Source of the DNA: Pyrinomonadaceae bacterium
GTDB taxonomy: Bacteria; Acidobacteriota; Blastocatellia; Pyrinomonadales; Pyrinomonadaceae
DNA length: 64,000 nucleotides
NCBI GenBank assembly: GCA_019186825.1
Contig: JABARP010000010.1
Location: 46,986-110,985, forward strand
Direction: 5' to 3'
The position numbers and the translations under genes were made by a program. Numbering within the stretch: position 1 is the first letter of the stretch; each line of letters begins with the position of its first letter. Shown here piece after piece: positions 34,657 to 43,405 of this stretch. A model generated the notes under the pieces. It ran no database searches and was not told where the DNA came from. It saw only the letters and a program-made list of their open reading frames with translations.

Positions 34657-35337
34657 TTACGGTTGCGGCTGTTCATCTTCCATGGGTGAGAAGTCCACGA
34701 AGCGCGACAGGTATTGCATCAGCTGTTCCGGTGTTACGGTAGAGGTGTCCGTAGATTTGAACTTTAGGTTGAACCGCGAGCCGCCGGTTGCCCGGGCCTG
34801 GCTTATGTCCGCATCCCGTTCCCGAACCGCGTCATCGTAGTCCTTTTTGTTGCGACGATCCTTTCGCTCACGCCGATCTCTCTCGGCCGCGATCTCGCTC
34901 TGGAGGTAGCGAAGTCGGTCAGGATCCGTTTCCTTCTGTGCGTCGCTTTCGAGACTAAGCTCGCGCGGACTTTTCTCAGTCGGTTTCGGCGCGACCGGCG
35001 CATTCGGCGCTCGGGTCATTGTGAACCCGCCGCCATCGAGCTGGAACTCAATAGTGTCTTTGTGGACCTCGATCTTTGTTACCGTCGAGAGTTCCCCGTG
35101 TCCGATGGAGATACCGACCTGCCGCAGCCGCTTTGAGTGCTTGTCAAAGTCGAAAAGTTTGCTCGAGTCGTCCACGTAAATATCAACACCGCCCTTTGAC
35201 CCCGGCATGTCGAGTTTTAGTCGAACTCTTTTGCCTTCAAAGTAGCGCCTTAGGGCTAGTTCGCCCGAATTTTGTCCAAATGCTGTTAGGCCAAGAATGG
35301 CTACAAAAAGTAATCCAAATATGCACTTTTCAAACAT
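34657..35337 (-). CDS. Secreted protein of unknown function
   Basis: 226 aa, ATG 35337 with GGAGG upstream. Signal peptide residues 1-21 (LTAFGQ). Residues about 26-110 form a beta-rich domain ('ALRRYFEGKRVRLKLDMPGSKGGVDIYV', 'IEFQLDGGGFTM'), then a Pro/Lys linker and a highly charged coiled-coil-like helix (about 130-180, many Arg/Asp/Lys), ending in 'VTPEQLMQYLSRFVDFS'. I recognise no family. It lies 24 bp upstream of the secretin gene, so a role with that channel is possible but not shown. Confidence 0.75.
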   Translation of the reverse strand: MFEKCIFGLLFVAILGLTAFGQNSGELALRRYFEGKRVRLKLDMPGSKGGVDIYVDDSSKLFDFDKHSKRLRQVGISIGHGELSTVTKIEVHKDTIEFQLDGGGFTMTRAPNAPVAPKPTEKSPRELSLESDAQKETDPDRLRYLQSEIAAERDRRERKDRRNKKDYDDAVRERDADISQARATGGSRFNLKFKSTDTSTVTPEQLMQYLSRFVDFSPMEDEQPQP

Positions 35338-35361
35338 GTGAGACCTCCTTTGGATCCAAAT

Positions 35362-35403
35362 ATGGCCTGAAGGCTCGTCTTTTACGTGGTGCCTTCAGGC
35401 CAT
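35362..35403 (-). terminator. Intercistronic hairpin between solute-binding protein and secreted protein genes
   Basis: ATGGCCTGAAGGC (35362-35374) and GCCTTCAGGCCAT (35391-35403) are exactly complementary over 13 bases with a 16-base loop. No T-run follows on either strand, so it could be an RNA-stability or attenuation element rather than a simple terminator. Confidence 0.5.
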
Positions 35404-35422
35404 TCAAGGAAATGGGTACTAC

Positions 35423-36328
35423 CTACATACTCTCCCACCATTCATTTCCTTCGAACCAGTACTTATGGCGGGCTTCGAGCCAGCCGCTAGCTTTTCGGGC
35501 GCTGATCCACGAGTTCAAGAAGTTGATAAAATCCATATCACCCCTTCGCGTGGCAAAAGCGGCCGGGTACGTTCCCAGAGACTCTTTGAAAGGTATCTCC
35601 AGTACCCCGGGGAATACCTTAGCGACGTGCTCAGGCCTTGGACTATCCTGGACCGCAGCGTTGATCTCGCCCTCAACGAGTGCGTGAAACATCTGCGAGT
35701 CATCGTCGAACATCCGTATCTTGGCCTTATCAAATACTCTTGCTGCAACTTCGGCTCCAGTCGATCCCTCGATGACTCCGACCGTTACGTCCTGCTTGTT
35801 GAAAGCTTCAGGAGTATTCATCCCCTTGGATTTCGCAACCGATGAAGCAAGCATGAGCTTGCTCGTTGCATAGGGGTTGCTGAAGTTCACTCGCATCGCA
35901 CGTTCAGGGGTGATTGACATACCACTCATGATCACGTCAAAGCGACCTGCTATAAGGTCGGGGATCAAAAGGTGGAATGGTTCTACGAAGAACTCCACTT
36001 CTACTCCAAGATCGCGGGCCATTTTCCTTCCAAGGTCGATCTCAAAGCCCATAAGCTTGCCATCGTCATACGCGCTATGAAAGGCCCACGGAACCGTTCT
36101 TGAAACGCCGACGCGGAGTTTCCCGGCCCGCTTGATGTCCGCCAAGGTATCTGCGGTAAGCTTTGGTGCAACGACAAGATCGGTGCGGACCGTAGGTTCG
36201 GTCTTATCTTCCGGCTGCGGCTTGGCTGCCTTTTGTGCCTGAACCTGGATCGTTCCGGTGCCTACCAGGACGAGCAGGATAGCGCCGCAAAATGAAATAG
36301 ACGTCAATATGCTAATAATCTTTCGCAT
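35423..36328 (-). CDS. Periplasmic amino-acid-type solute-binding protein (SBP_bac_3)
   Basis: 301 aa, ATG 36328 with GGAGG upstream. Signal peptide about 1-31. Family-3 binding-protein features: 'IKRAGKLRVGVSRTVPWAF', 'GKLMGFEIDLGRKMARDLGVEVEF', 'LIPDLIAGRFDVIMSGMSITPERAMRVNFSNPY' (the Arg that holds the ligand carboxylate), and 'AVQDSP' in the second lobe. No permease or ATPase gene is near, so it is an orphan; it may serve a transporter elsewhere or a sensor. The neighbours are secreted proteins in one long minus-strand run. Confidence 0.9.
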   Translation of the reverse strand: MRKIISILTSISFCGAILLVLVGTGTIQVQAQKAAKPQPEDKTEPTVRTDLVVAPKLTADTLADIKRAGKLRVGVSRTVPWAFHSAYDDGKLMGFEIDLGRKMARDLGVEVEFFVEPFHLLIPDLIAGRFDVIMSGMSITPERAMRVNFSNPYATSKLMLASSVAKSKGMNTPEAFNKQDVTVGVIEGSTGAEVAARVFDKAKIRMFDDDSQMFHALVEGEINAAVQDSPRPEHVAKVFPGVLEIPFKESLGTYPAAFATRRGDMDFINFLNSWISARKASGWLEARHKYWFEGNEWWESM

Positions 36329-36343
36329 CGCAAATCGCTCCTC

Positions 36344-36928
36344 CTAATGGTATTTATTCTGCCGATTGTTGTAGCCATCGTCGTAACCTTCGTCAAAGTC
36401 ACTTTCGTACGCGGAATTATTTTCGTAGTAGGCGCGCCAACGGGTCACGTTCGCATCGCGGCCACGGTTCCAATCCTGTTGTCCGAATCGATAGCCCTGG
36501 TTGTAAAAGTCCCATTTCTGCGATTCATTATCGCCCGCGCGAACCTTTCTCCTTGATCCCGCGACGGCTGCACCAATAAGGATCGCACCGAGGACGCCAC
36601 CGGCAACGATCGCTCCCGAGTTGCTGCTCGAGCGGCCGTATTTGAATTCAGCTCTGCAACCACGGTCAACCCAGATCCCGCGGTAATCATAGCCCCAACT
36701 GTAATCGTAGCGACACGGAGAGTCAGACATCTGTCTCGTCAGCTGGACCTTATTTTGCGTGTCAATACGGCAATAGCGATACGATCCTCCATAGCTTTCG
36801 CAGGTGATCGTTCCCGTTTGGAATGTACTCTCCATAAGCAATGGTGTGGTCACGCCGCCACGCGGACCTGCCATTACCGATGTTGTGGCGATCAATACAA
36901 ACAGAACGCACAATTTTCTGAATTTCAT
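36344..36928 (-). CDS. DUF3011 domain protein, secreted
   Basis: 194 aa, ATG 36928 with GGAGG 7 bases upstream. Signal peptide about 1-20. Residues about 40-98 match DUF3011: 'TITCESYGGSYRYCRIDTQ', 'QLTRQMSDSPC', 'GIWVDRGCRAEFKYG', with paired cysteines likely to form disulfides. A Gly/Ala transmembrane or glycine-zipper stretch (about 105-123) follows, then a polar tail of Asn/Tyr/Asp with 'YNQGYRFGQQDW'. Function unknown. It precedes the solute-binding protein by 15 bp. Confidence 0.8.
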   Translation of the reverse strand: MKFRKLCVLFVLIATTSVMAGPRGGVTTPLLMESTFQTGTITCESYGGSYRYCRIDTQNKVQLTRQMSDSPCRYDYSWGYDYRGIWVDRGCRAEFKYGRSSSNSGAIVAGGVLGAILIGAAVAGSRRKVRAGDNESQKWDFYNQGYRFGQQDWNRGRDANVTRWRAYYENNSAYESDFDEGYDDGYNNRQNKYH

Positions 36929-36998
36929 TGGTTAACCTCCTATTTAAGCGCTTTCCGAACAAGGTCTTGCGAACAAGGTCGCCCGCCCGGAAAGGCGA

Positions 36999-37439
36999 TC
37001 ATGCCTGGACGACGGTCGTACCAAAAAGCTTGTCATGCCAGGCTTCATGGTTCTTGTCGAAGAAAGCCCAGATATAGCCAAGGAAGAAAATGAAACCGCT
37101 AATGTAATAGCCGATAGTTCCGCGGAGGCCGCCGATCAGAAAGGAAACGTTGCCACCTTCGCGTTTCTGAACACGAATGCCAAGCAGCTTTTTCCCGATC
37201 GACTGACCGTCTTTGCTGAGAAAGTATCCAAAATACAAGAACTGAAAGAGCAGTGAAAGGGCCATTATCACCAGCGACGATACCCACGCGCCTATGACCA
37301 GCGCAGGATTGTCCGGATGGCTACTTCCGAGAAGCCCCAATCCCGAGATCACCGCCGAAAAAACGGTAGCGACGATCGCGATCAGTATGTCATCAACGAC
37401 AAACGCGAGAAATCTTGATCCAAAACTTGCATGGTTCAT
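36999..37439 (-). CDS. RDD family membrane protein
   Basis: 146 aa from ATG 37439 (MNHASFGSRFLAFVVDDIL); the longer open frame has a Cys-rich unnatural start. The family pattern is present: Arg in 'FGSRFLAFVVDD', the Asp pair, and 'DGQSIGKKLLGIRVQKREGGNVSFLIGGLRGTIGYYISG' with three predicted transmembrane helices. RDD proteins have been linked to ion exchange or small-molecule transport; the role here is unknown. Confidence 0.85.
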   Translation of the reverse strand: MNHASFGSRFLAFVVDDILIAIVATVFSAVISGLGLLGSSHPDNPALVIGAWVSSLVIMALSLLFQFLYFGYFLSKDGQSIGKKLLGIRVQKREGGNVSFLIGGLRGTIGYYISGFIFFLGYIWAFFDKNHEAWHDKLFGTTVVQA

Positions 37440-37517
37440 AGTTGTTGATAAAGATCGACCGTGGTCGCAGAGTCCAGGGCACACGCAGAATAGCGTGTGC
37501 TCTGCCAAATGACGTCG

Positions 37518-37558
37518 CTTCCCAGGAAAAATGACAAAGCGTCATCCTCCAGGGGAAG
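37518..37558 (-). terminator. Possible terminator after the 37585-37956 gene
   Basis: Outer arms CTTCCC (37518-37523) and GGGAAG (37553-37558) enclose ATGAC/GTCAT (37531-37535, 37541-37545). On the minus strand the inner stem is followed by TTTTT. The inner stem is only 5 bp, so strength is uncertain. Confidence 0.4.
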
Positions 37559-37584
37559 GTCCGTTATTTTCTGATGTCGTGAAG

Positions 37585-37956
37585 CTAAAGAATAGCGACG
37601 GTCAGCGTATAGTCCTGAACTCCGCCTTTCGAATAGACCCGGATCGTATAGTCACCGTCAAAATCGAGGTCAAAGCTATATGACCGGTCGGCGCTGTCGT
37701 CTTCGGTCATTTGTCCGCGCGGCGAATCCATACCGAAGGAAACTTTGCCAGTGACCTTTACCGTCATTGTTTGGCCACGATTTGCCCCAACAACCCAGAA
37801 GTCCGGTCCGCCCTGCGCGACCGTACCATTGACCGTTGCAACGGACCTTCCTCGTTTGAACACGATCCGTGTTCCGCCTTGTGCTTCCGCCGCGATGACC
37901 CCCGCCGTCGCCATGAACAAGACCAAAATAAATATCCGTAAAATATTCTTTGTCAT
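37585..37956 (-). CDS. Small secreted protein, PPC-like
   Basis: 123 aa from ATG 37956 (MTKNILRIFILVLFMATAG); an in-frame start at 37986 would add ten non-hydrophobic residues. Signal peptide ends AAEAQ. The mature part is a single beta domain ('IVFKRGRSVATVNGTV', 'RGQTMTVKVTG', 'DGDYTIRVYSKGGVQDYTLTV') resembling bacterial pre-peptidase C-terminal or inhibitor-of-apoptosis-like beta sandwiches. Directly downstream of the strong promoter at 38073-38102. Function unknown. Confidence 0.75.
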   Translation of the reverse strand: MTKNILRIFILVLFMATAGVIAAEAQGGTRIVFKRGRSVATVNGTVAQGGPDFWVVGANRGQTMTVKVTGKVSFGMDSPRGQMTEDDSADRSYSFDLDFDGDYTIRVYSKGGVQDYTLTVAIL

Positions 37957-38072
37957 TCGTAGTATCCCCTCCAAATGGAAATTCACGTTAAAGCGCTACA
38001 ACACAAGAGTATGTTGTGCATAAATCAGGCAGTTCGCGCTGCCCCAGTATTGCAATGGTTGTTAGCGCTTGG

Positions 38073-38102
38073 ATTGTACTTTAGATTTTCGGCGATAGTC
38101 AA
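38073..38102 (-). promoter_or_regulatory. Sigma70-type promoter for the 37.9-kb minus-strand run
   Basis: On the minus strand TTGACT (38097-38102), an 18-base spacer and TACAAT (38073-38078); ten of twelve consensus positions match. It lies in the 209-bp gap between lgt and the small secreted protein, giving a leader of about 110 nt. The rest of the gap shows nothing else recognisable. Confidence 0.7.
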
Positions 38103-38165
38103 CAACTTTTTACAGGCGTCGAAAAGATTGTTTTTTTGGCGGGACGATCGGTTGCGGCGACGCGT

Positions 38166-38969
38166 TTACTGCCTGGCTTGGGTCGGGGTTCGGAGATGAA
38201 TGACTATCATGAAGACGATCGACACGGTTGCAACTAAAAGGCTTGCAAGTTGCGATGTTGAGAGTCCGGTGAGCGTCGTCAGGCCGAAAAGATCGCCTCG
38301 CGGGTCGTCACGTATGAACTCGATAAGGAATCGGAATATCGAATAGATAATGCCGTATGCGATCAGAACCTGGCCGTCAAATCTCTTGCGTTTGTGCAGC
38401 CAATATAGGAACGCGAAGACCGCGAACATCGTGAAGGATTCGATCAGCTGGGTCGGGTAAAGAAAAAGATCCGTGTGGCCCGGTCCGTAGATCGGAACGC
38501 CAGTGTATTCGTGGCCGAGCTCAGTGAAGTGGACGCCGAGGAATGAGTTGGTCGGTTTTCCCCAGCAGCAACCTGCTGCAAAGCAACCTTGCCGGCCAAA
38601 GGCCTGCCCGAGAGCTACGGCCGGTGCAAATGCATCCGCAACCTTCCAGAACGGGAGTTTGTAATAGATCATCAATCCGACGACCGTTAGGAAGCCGCCG
38701 ATCAGGCCGCCGTAAAAGACGCCGCCCGAACGCAGGAAATCGAGCGTGAAGATCTGCACGTTCGGCTCGACTAGGATCATCAGGATCTTCGAGCCGACAA
38801 GGCCGCCGACAAGTGTCCAAAGCCCGAGGTCGTAGATGCGGTCCTTCGGAATGCCGTCCCTTGTCCCAAGCGTAGAGGCGGCAAACAAGCCGAGCAGCAT
38901 ACCGACCGTCAGCCAAATACCATACGTCGTTATCGGGAAGTTACCAATGTGGAAAAGTTCAGGATACAT
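38166..38969 (-). CDS. lgt: Prolipoprotein diacylglyceryl transferase
   Basis: 267 aa. It attaches diacylglycerol to the lipobox Cys of prolipoproteins. About seven transmembrane helices; 'GGLVGSKILMIL', 'GGVFYGGLIGGFL', the signature 'FGRQGCFAAGCCWGKP' and 'HPTQLIES'-type segment (here LYPTQLIES) identify it. It is 18 bp downstream of lspA, so both lipoprotein-maturation enzymes are co-transcribed. Confidence 0.94.
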   Translation of the reverse strand: MYPELFHIGNFPITTYGIWLTVGMLLGLFAASTLGTRDGIPKDRIYDLGLWTLVGGLVGSKILMILVEPNVQIFTLDFLRSGGVFYGGLIGGFLTVVGLMIYYKLPFWKVADAFAPAVALGQAFGRQGCFAAGCCWGKPTNSFLGVHFTELGHEYTGVPIYGPGHTDLFLYPTQLIESFTMFAVFAFLYWLHKRKRFDGQVLIAYGIIYSIFRFLIEFIRDDPRGDLFGLTTLTGLSTSQLASLLVATVSIVFMIVIHLRTPTQARQ

Positions 38970-38987
38970 TGTGTTCAGAAAGCAGGA

Positions 38988-39533
38988 TCAGGCGCGAGCG
39001 TTCTCCTCGCCGGATCCTGACTTCGGGCTTCCCACTTCTTGTTTCTCGCCTCGCTTTGAGAGGATCATATCCAGCATCAAAAGGATGGCTCCGATTACGA
39101 TCGCCATATCGGCGACGTTAAAGGTCGGATAGTGCCAGTTTCCAAACTGGACATCGATAAAGTCAATAACAAAACCAAGTCTTAGACGGTCAGTAACGTT
39201 GCCGACGATGCCCGCAAGCAGAAGGGCGAGGGCACCGAGAATACGGTCGTCGCTCCGCGGGGTCCGCCAGAAGAAGTAGAGGACAAGCACGGCCGCGAAT
39301 ATCGCAACGGCTGACAAACCCCAGCGTCCGGTGCTGCCATGGTCGTCAAGCATCGAGAATGCAACGCCGGTATTGTGCGTGTACGCGAAATTCAGGAAGC
39401 CGCCGATTATCGACCGATCGCCGCCAAAGCGCAACGTTCTTGCGGCCCACGCCTTCGTGGTCTGGTCGATCATAAAGACGCCGCCCGCAATGGCGAGGTA
39501 TGCGACCTTCCATAAGATGCTGCGCGCCTTCAT
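38988..39533 (-). CDS. lspA: Lipoprotein signal peptidase (signal peptidase II)
   Basis: 181 aa. Four transmembrane helices and both catalytic Asp motifs: 'GIVGNVTDRLRLGFVIDFIDV' and 'FNVADMAIVIG'. 'AYTHNTGVAFSM' is the conserved N-A-F loop. It cleaves diacylated prolipoproteins after Lgt acts. A polar ~20-residue tail is added at the C-terminus. Its ATG overlaps the stop of the NTF2-like gene (39530-39533). Confidence 0.94.
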   Translation of the reverse strand: MKARSILWKVAYLAIAGGVFMIDQTTKAWAARTLRFGGDRSIIGGFLNFAYTHNTGVAFSMLDDHGSTGRWGLSAVAIFAAVLVLYFFWRTPRSDDRILGALALLLAGIVGNVTDRLRLGFVIDFIDVQFGNWHYPTFNVADMAIVIGAILLMLDMILSKRGEKQEVGSPKSGSGEENARA

Positions 39534-39973
39534 TTAGTGCTTCTTGGCTCCGCGTAGTACGACTTGTTCACGATCTTCCACTCACCGTCGATCTTTAGCA
39601 GCGTCATATAATCGGTGAATTTTACGGTTGGGTAAACAAGGACGATCTTTGCGATCGCGGCGTTGCCGGTGATGTCGATCGACTCGATCTTTCTGTGATC
39701 CTTTCGCTTTGCCTCGTCGGCCGCGGGCTTTCCGGTAAAGGCCCTCGTGATGAAATGGTCAAAAGTCTCGATCGAATACTTCCCGTCCTTGACCCAGATC
39801 ATATTCCCCTCGGAATAGAAGGCCTTTCGGGCATACGCCGGGTCACCGGTGGCATGCGCCTTCAGGTAATTCTCAAGCGGGATACGTACAGCCGCCTCTT
39901 CGGAGCTTTGAGCCACCGCGCTGCCGGCAAAGATCAGCAGGATGAATAAGGGTAAGATGTATTTCCAATTCAT
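39530..39973 (-). CDS. Secreted NTF2-like (lumazine-binding type) protein
   Basis: 147 aa with a signal peptide (AGSAVAQ, about 1-21). The mature part has the cone-shaped NTF2 fold: 'EEAAVRIPLENYLKAHATGDPAYARKAFYSEGNMIWVKDGKYSIETFDHFITRAF', then strands 'IDITGNAAIAKIVLVYP' and 'FTDYMTLLKIDGEWKIVNKSYY'. The family often contains uncharacterised binding or hydrolytic proteins. It sits between ileS and lspA in the operon. Confidence 0.8.
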   Translation of the reverse strand: MNWKYILPLFILLIFAGSAVAQSSEEAAVRIPLENYLKAHATGDPAYARKAFYSEGNMIWVKDGKYSIETFDHFITRAFTGKPAADEAKRKDHRKIESIDITGNAAIAKIVLVYPTVKFTDYMTLLKIDGEWKIVNKSYYAEPRSTK

Positions 39974-40011
39974 AGTATTTCCCCAATGTCCGACCAGGCG
40001 TAAACTTCAAT

Positions 40012-40443
40012 TTACTCAGTGTACGGAAAGAGCGCCTTCGGTGCCTTATACTTTTTCGGCCACGGGAGATAGCAAACGTCCGTGCAGCCGATCTGATATG
40101 CGGTTACACGCCACTTACCCGATGTTTTCTTCAAAAGTGCAAAGTAGTTATTGTCAAAGGCGCCAGCCTCCATCGCCTCGGCATATTGCGTACGCGAAAA
40201 ATCCGGTGCGACGCCGTCCGGTGTCTGCAAGCTGCCGCTAACGAAGGCCCACGAGCCCGACACGTTGAAAGTATCGGCAACAAAAACGATCTTCTGCTTT
40301 AGTTCGCGCTCGACAGGGAGGCGTAGCGTGTTGAGAATGGCCGCTCGCTCCGGGGTGCCTTTCTCAGGCGTATATATGGATTGGGCCGATGCAGATACAG
40401 AGACGGCCAGCATCATGAAGAAGGTTAGAATGACAAGTCTCAT
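40012..40443 (-). CDS. Small secreted protein of unknown function
   Basis: 143 aa; signal peptide ending ASAQ (about 1-21). The mature protein begins 'GTPERAAILNTLRLPVERELKQKIVFV', has 'SGSWAFVSGSLQTPDG', 'NYFALLKKTSGKWRVTAYQIG' and a Cys pair (CTDVC) near the end. The repeated 'W-V/A-F' and 'KTSGKWRV' strands resemble NTF2/DUF-type folds like its neighbour. Located 16 bp downstream of ileS. Confidence 0.75.
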   Translation of the reverse strand: MRLVILTFFMMLAVSVSASAQSIYTPEKGTPERAAILNTLRLPVERELKQKIVFVADTFNVSGSWAFVSGSLQTPDGVAPDFSRTQYAEAMEAGAFDNNYFALLKKTSGKWRVTAYQIGCTDVCYLPWPKKYKAPKALFPYTE

Positions 40444-40459
40444 AAACAGTTCTCCTTTT

Positions 40460-43330
40460 TTAGGCAGATGCTCCTAAGAGCGGAACGATCTCGTCGAGAG
40501 CTCCGGCACATCGTTCGCAGACGGTAGGATACTTGCTGAATTCTCCGACACGGGTCGAATAGTTCCAGCAACGCTCGCATTTTTCCCCGTCAGCTCTTTC
40601 GATCTTGACCGAAAGGCTTTCAGCTTCGTGAACCTCGACCTGCGAAACGATGAAAATGTATCGCAGCTCTGTGTAATGGTCGAGCAGGAATCTCGTCGTG
40701 TCCTTGTCGGCCGAAAGTATGACCTTTGCTTCGAGAGATGAGCCGATCTGTTTCTCGGTGCGTGCGGTTTCGAGAGCTTTTAGCACCTCATCGCGGATCG
40801 TGAAGATACGCTCCCAAGTCTCAAAGAGCTGATCGTCAGTAATGCCGCTCGCCACGGGAAACTCTGCGAGGTGCACAGAAGCGAGGTCACTACCCGGCAA
40901 ATTCTCCCAGGCTTCGTCCGCCGTATAGACCGTTAGCGGAGCGAGCAGGCGAATAAGCGAATCGGCGATCTTATAGAGAGCGGTTTGGGCTGAACGCCGT
41001 TCTGACGACCGCGGTGCAAGGATGTAAAGTCGATCCTTGATGATGTCAAAATAACGCGCCGAGAGCGTGACCGTACAGAATTGATAGAGCACGTTATATG
41101 CCGCCTGGAAATCGTAGCCTTTATAACCTTCGATCGTTCGCGCGGTTACACGGTCGAGCTCGGCAAGCGCCCAGCGGTCGAGTTCCAGCATCGCGGCCTC
41201 GTCAACAAGGTCTGTTGCCGGGTCGAATCCGGCGAGATTCCCGAGTGCATAGCGGAGCGTGTTCCGCATCTTGCGATACGCATCGACGACACGCGAAAGG
41301 ATCTCGTCCGAACAGCGAACGTCCTCGGTGTAATCAACGGCCGCAGCCCAAAGGCGCAGAACGTCAGCGCCGGAGCGGTCGATGATCTCCTTAGGTGCGG
41401 TAACATTGCCGAGCGATTTTGACTGCTTGCGGCCTTCGCCATCGACGACCCAGCCGTGCGTCACGATCTGCTTGTACGGAGCTTTATCGTGCGCCGCGAT
41501 ACCGCAGCTCAAAGATGAATTGAACCATCCGCGGTATTGGTCGCCGCCTTCGAGATAGACGTCCGCGGGATATCGAAGTTCGTCGCGTGTCTCAAGCACA
41601 GCGACGCAGCTCGATCCGGAATCGAACCAAACATCAAGAATATCGGTCTCCTTACGGAATTCTCCGTTGTTCCCGCATTTCGGACACGCGAAACCTTCCG
41701 GCAGCAATTCGACCGCCTCTTTTGCGTACCAGGCATCGCTCGTTTCTTTTGCAAAGATATCGGCAACGTGGTCGATCACCTTCTTATCCGCGATCGCCTC
41801 ATCGCATTTACCGCAATAAAAGACCGGGATCGGCACGCCCCATGACCTTTGTCGCGAAACGCACCAATCAGGGCGTCCTTTGAACATATTGGCCATCCGG
41901 CCTTCGCCCCATTCGGGATGCCACTTTACTTCTTTGACCTCGGAGAGCGCGCGGTTGCGGAGAGTTTCGCCACCGTCCGCGGCATTTGCATCCATCGCGA
42001 TGAACCACTGCGGAGTTGCGCGGAAGATGATCGCGTTCTTACAGCGCCAGCAATGCGGATATCGGTGCTGATAATTCTCGGAATGCAGCAGCGCTCCCCG
42101 CTCACGGAGGAATTCAACGATCTTCGGGTTTGCTTCGGTTACGGTCTGCCCGGCAAAGAACTCGACATCGCTCGTAAATCTTCCTGCGGCGTCGACCGGT
42201 GCGTAGATGTCGAGCCCGTACTCCTTCGCGATATGAAAGTCATCGCCGCCGTGTCCGGGAGCGGTGTGAACGCACCCCGTACCCGATTTTGCGGCGTGTC
42301 CGCTTTCGTGCCGTGCGTCCAGTTCGACCTCGGCGTCCGCCTCGCCGAGCGTTACGTGCTCACCGTTCATCAATAGCGACGGCCGATCGAGCCACGCATG
42401 CCGCGCCTGCATACGATCGAGCTTTTTGCCCTTGAAACGGGCAAGCTCGCGGATCTCGCCGAGCCCGCAGGTCTCCGCAAAACTATTTGCGAGTTCGCTT
42501 GCAACGATGTAAACCTCGCCGTTCGTCTCAACCGCCGAATAATCAAAATCCGGATGGACGGTGATGCCGAGGTTTGCGGGAAGCGTCCATGGGGTCGTTG
42601 TCCAGATAACGACGAAGACCTTTTTCCCTGCAAGTGAAGGATCGATCTCTGCCGGGTCGGTTTCGAGCGGGAACTTCACGTAAACCGAGGCTGAAGTATG
42701 GTCGCGGTATTCGACCTCTGCCTCTGCAAGAGCCGTCTGGTCGTGGATGCACCAATAGACGGGACGAAGGCCTTTGTAGATGTAGCCGCGTTCGAGAAAT
42801 TTGCCAAAAAGACGGGCCGTTGACGACTCGTATTCGGGCGACATCGTGAGATACGGGTTTTGCCATTCGCCGAGAACGCCAAGCCGCTCGAAATCGCGTG
42901 TTTGGTTGTTCATCGCCGTCGAAGCGTGTTCGCGGCAAAGGCGTCGAAAGGTGGCAACGGGCAGGTCCTTCTTATCCTTTCCCTTTGCGGCGAGTTTCTT
43001 TTCAACGAGTGTCTCGATCGGCAGCCCGTGGCAGTCATAGCCAGGAACATACGGCGCGTCAAAACCCATCATCGAGCGGGATTTTACGACGAAGTCCTTC
43101 AGGATCTTATTAAGTGCCGTTCCAATGTGAATGTCCGCGTTCGCATACGGCGGGCCATCGTGGAGAATGAATTTCTCGCGGCCATTGCGGGCGGCGAGGA
43201 TCATTTTGTAAAGGCCTATTTCCTGCCATTTCTCCGATCTGGCAGGCTCCATCTGCCCGAGATTGGCCTTTTGGGAAAAGGCAGTATTGGGCAGGTTAAC
43301 GGTTTTCTTAAGATCTAGTTCCTCGGACAT
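40460..43330 (-). CDS. ileS: Isoleucyl-tRNA synthetase
   Basis: 956 aa. Charges tRNA-Ile. Class I signatures: '[23 protein letters not shown]' region (HIGH motif as HIGT, about residue 67), editing-domain '[16 protein letters not shown]', and a KMSKS loop that reads KQSKS (about 633-637). A C-terminal zinc site is formed by CERCW...CERC. Bacterial-type IleRS as judged by the Zn finger tail and N-terminus. It heads the ileS-lspA-lgt run, an arrangement also known in Proteobacteria (ileS-lspA). Confidence 0.96.
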   Translation of the reverse strand: MSEELDLKKTVNLPNTAFSQKANLGQMEPARSEKWQEIGLYKMILAARNGREKFILHDGPPYANADIHIGTALNKILKDFVVKSRSMMGFDAPYVPGYDCHGLPIETLVEKKLAAKGKDKKDLPVATFRRLCREHASTAMNNQTRDFERLGVLGEWQNPYLTMSPEYESSTARLFGKFLERGYIYKGLRPVYWCIHDQTALAEAEVEYRDHTSASVYVKFPLETDPAEIDPSLAGKKVFVVIWTTTPWTLPANLGITVHPDFDYSAVETNGEVYIVASELANSFAETCGLGEIRELARFKGKKLDRMQARHAWLDRPSLLMNGEHVTLGEADAEVELDARHESGHAAKSGTGCVHTAPGHGGDDFHIAKEYGLDIYAPVDAAGRFTSDVEFFAGQTVTEANPKIVEFLRERGALLHSENYQHRYPHCWRCKNAIIFRATPQWFIAMDANAADGGETLRNRALSEVKEVKWHPEWGEGRMANMFKGRPDWCVSRQRSWGVPIPVFYCGKCDEAIADKKVIDHVADIFAKETSDAWYAKEAVELLPEGFACPKCGNNGEFRKETDILDVWFDSGSSCVAVLETRDELRYPADVYLEGGDQYRGWFNSSLSCGIAAHDKAPYKQIVTHGWVVDGEGRKQSKSLGNVTAPKEIIDRSGADVLRLWAAAVDYTEDVRCSDEILSRVVDAYRKMRNTLRYALGNLAGFDPATDLVDEAAMLELDRWALAELDRVTARTIEGYKGYDFQAAYNVLYQFCTVTLSARYFDIIKDRLYILAPRSSERRSAQTALYKIADSLIRLLAPLTVYTADEAWENLPGSDLASVHLAEFPVASGITDDQLFETWERIFTIRDEVLKALETARTEKQIGSSLEAKVILSADKDTTRFLLDHYTELRYIFIVSQVEVHEAESLSVKIERADGEKCERCWNYSTRVGEFSKYPTVCERCAGALDEIVPLLGASA

Positions 43331-43405
43331 AAAAGGGAAAGTTTAACACTTGCAGTGCCAAAAATCCCCTAAATAGGGTGAAAGCCCGGCAATTCAGCAA
43401 GCTGT

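Noticed and set aside
43331..43405. T-box leader before ileS
   Set aside because: The gap of 75 bases is too short for a T-box and shows no T-box sequence or antiterminator pair.
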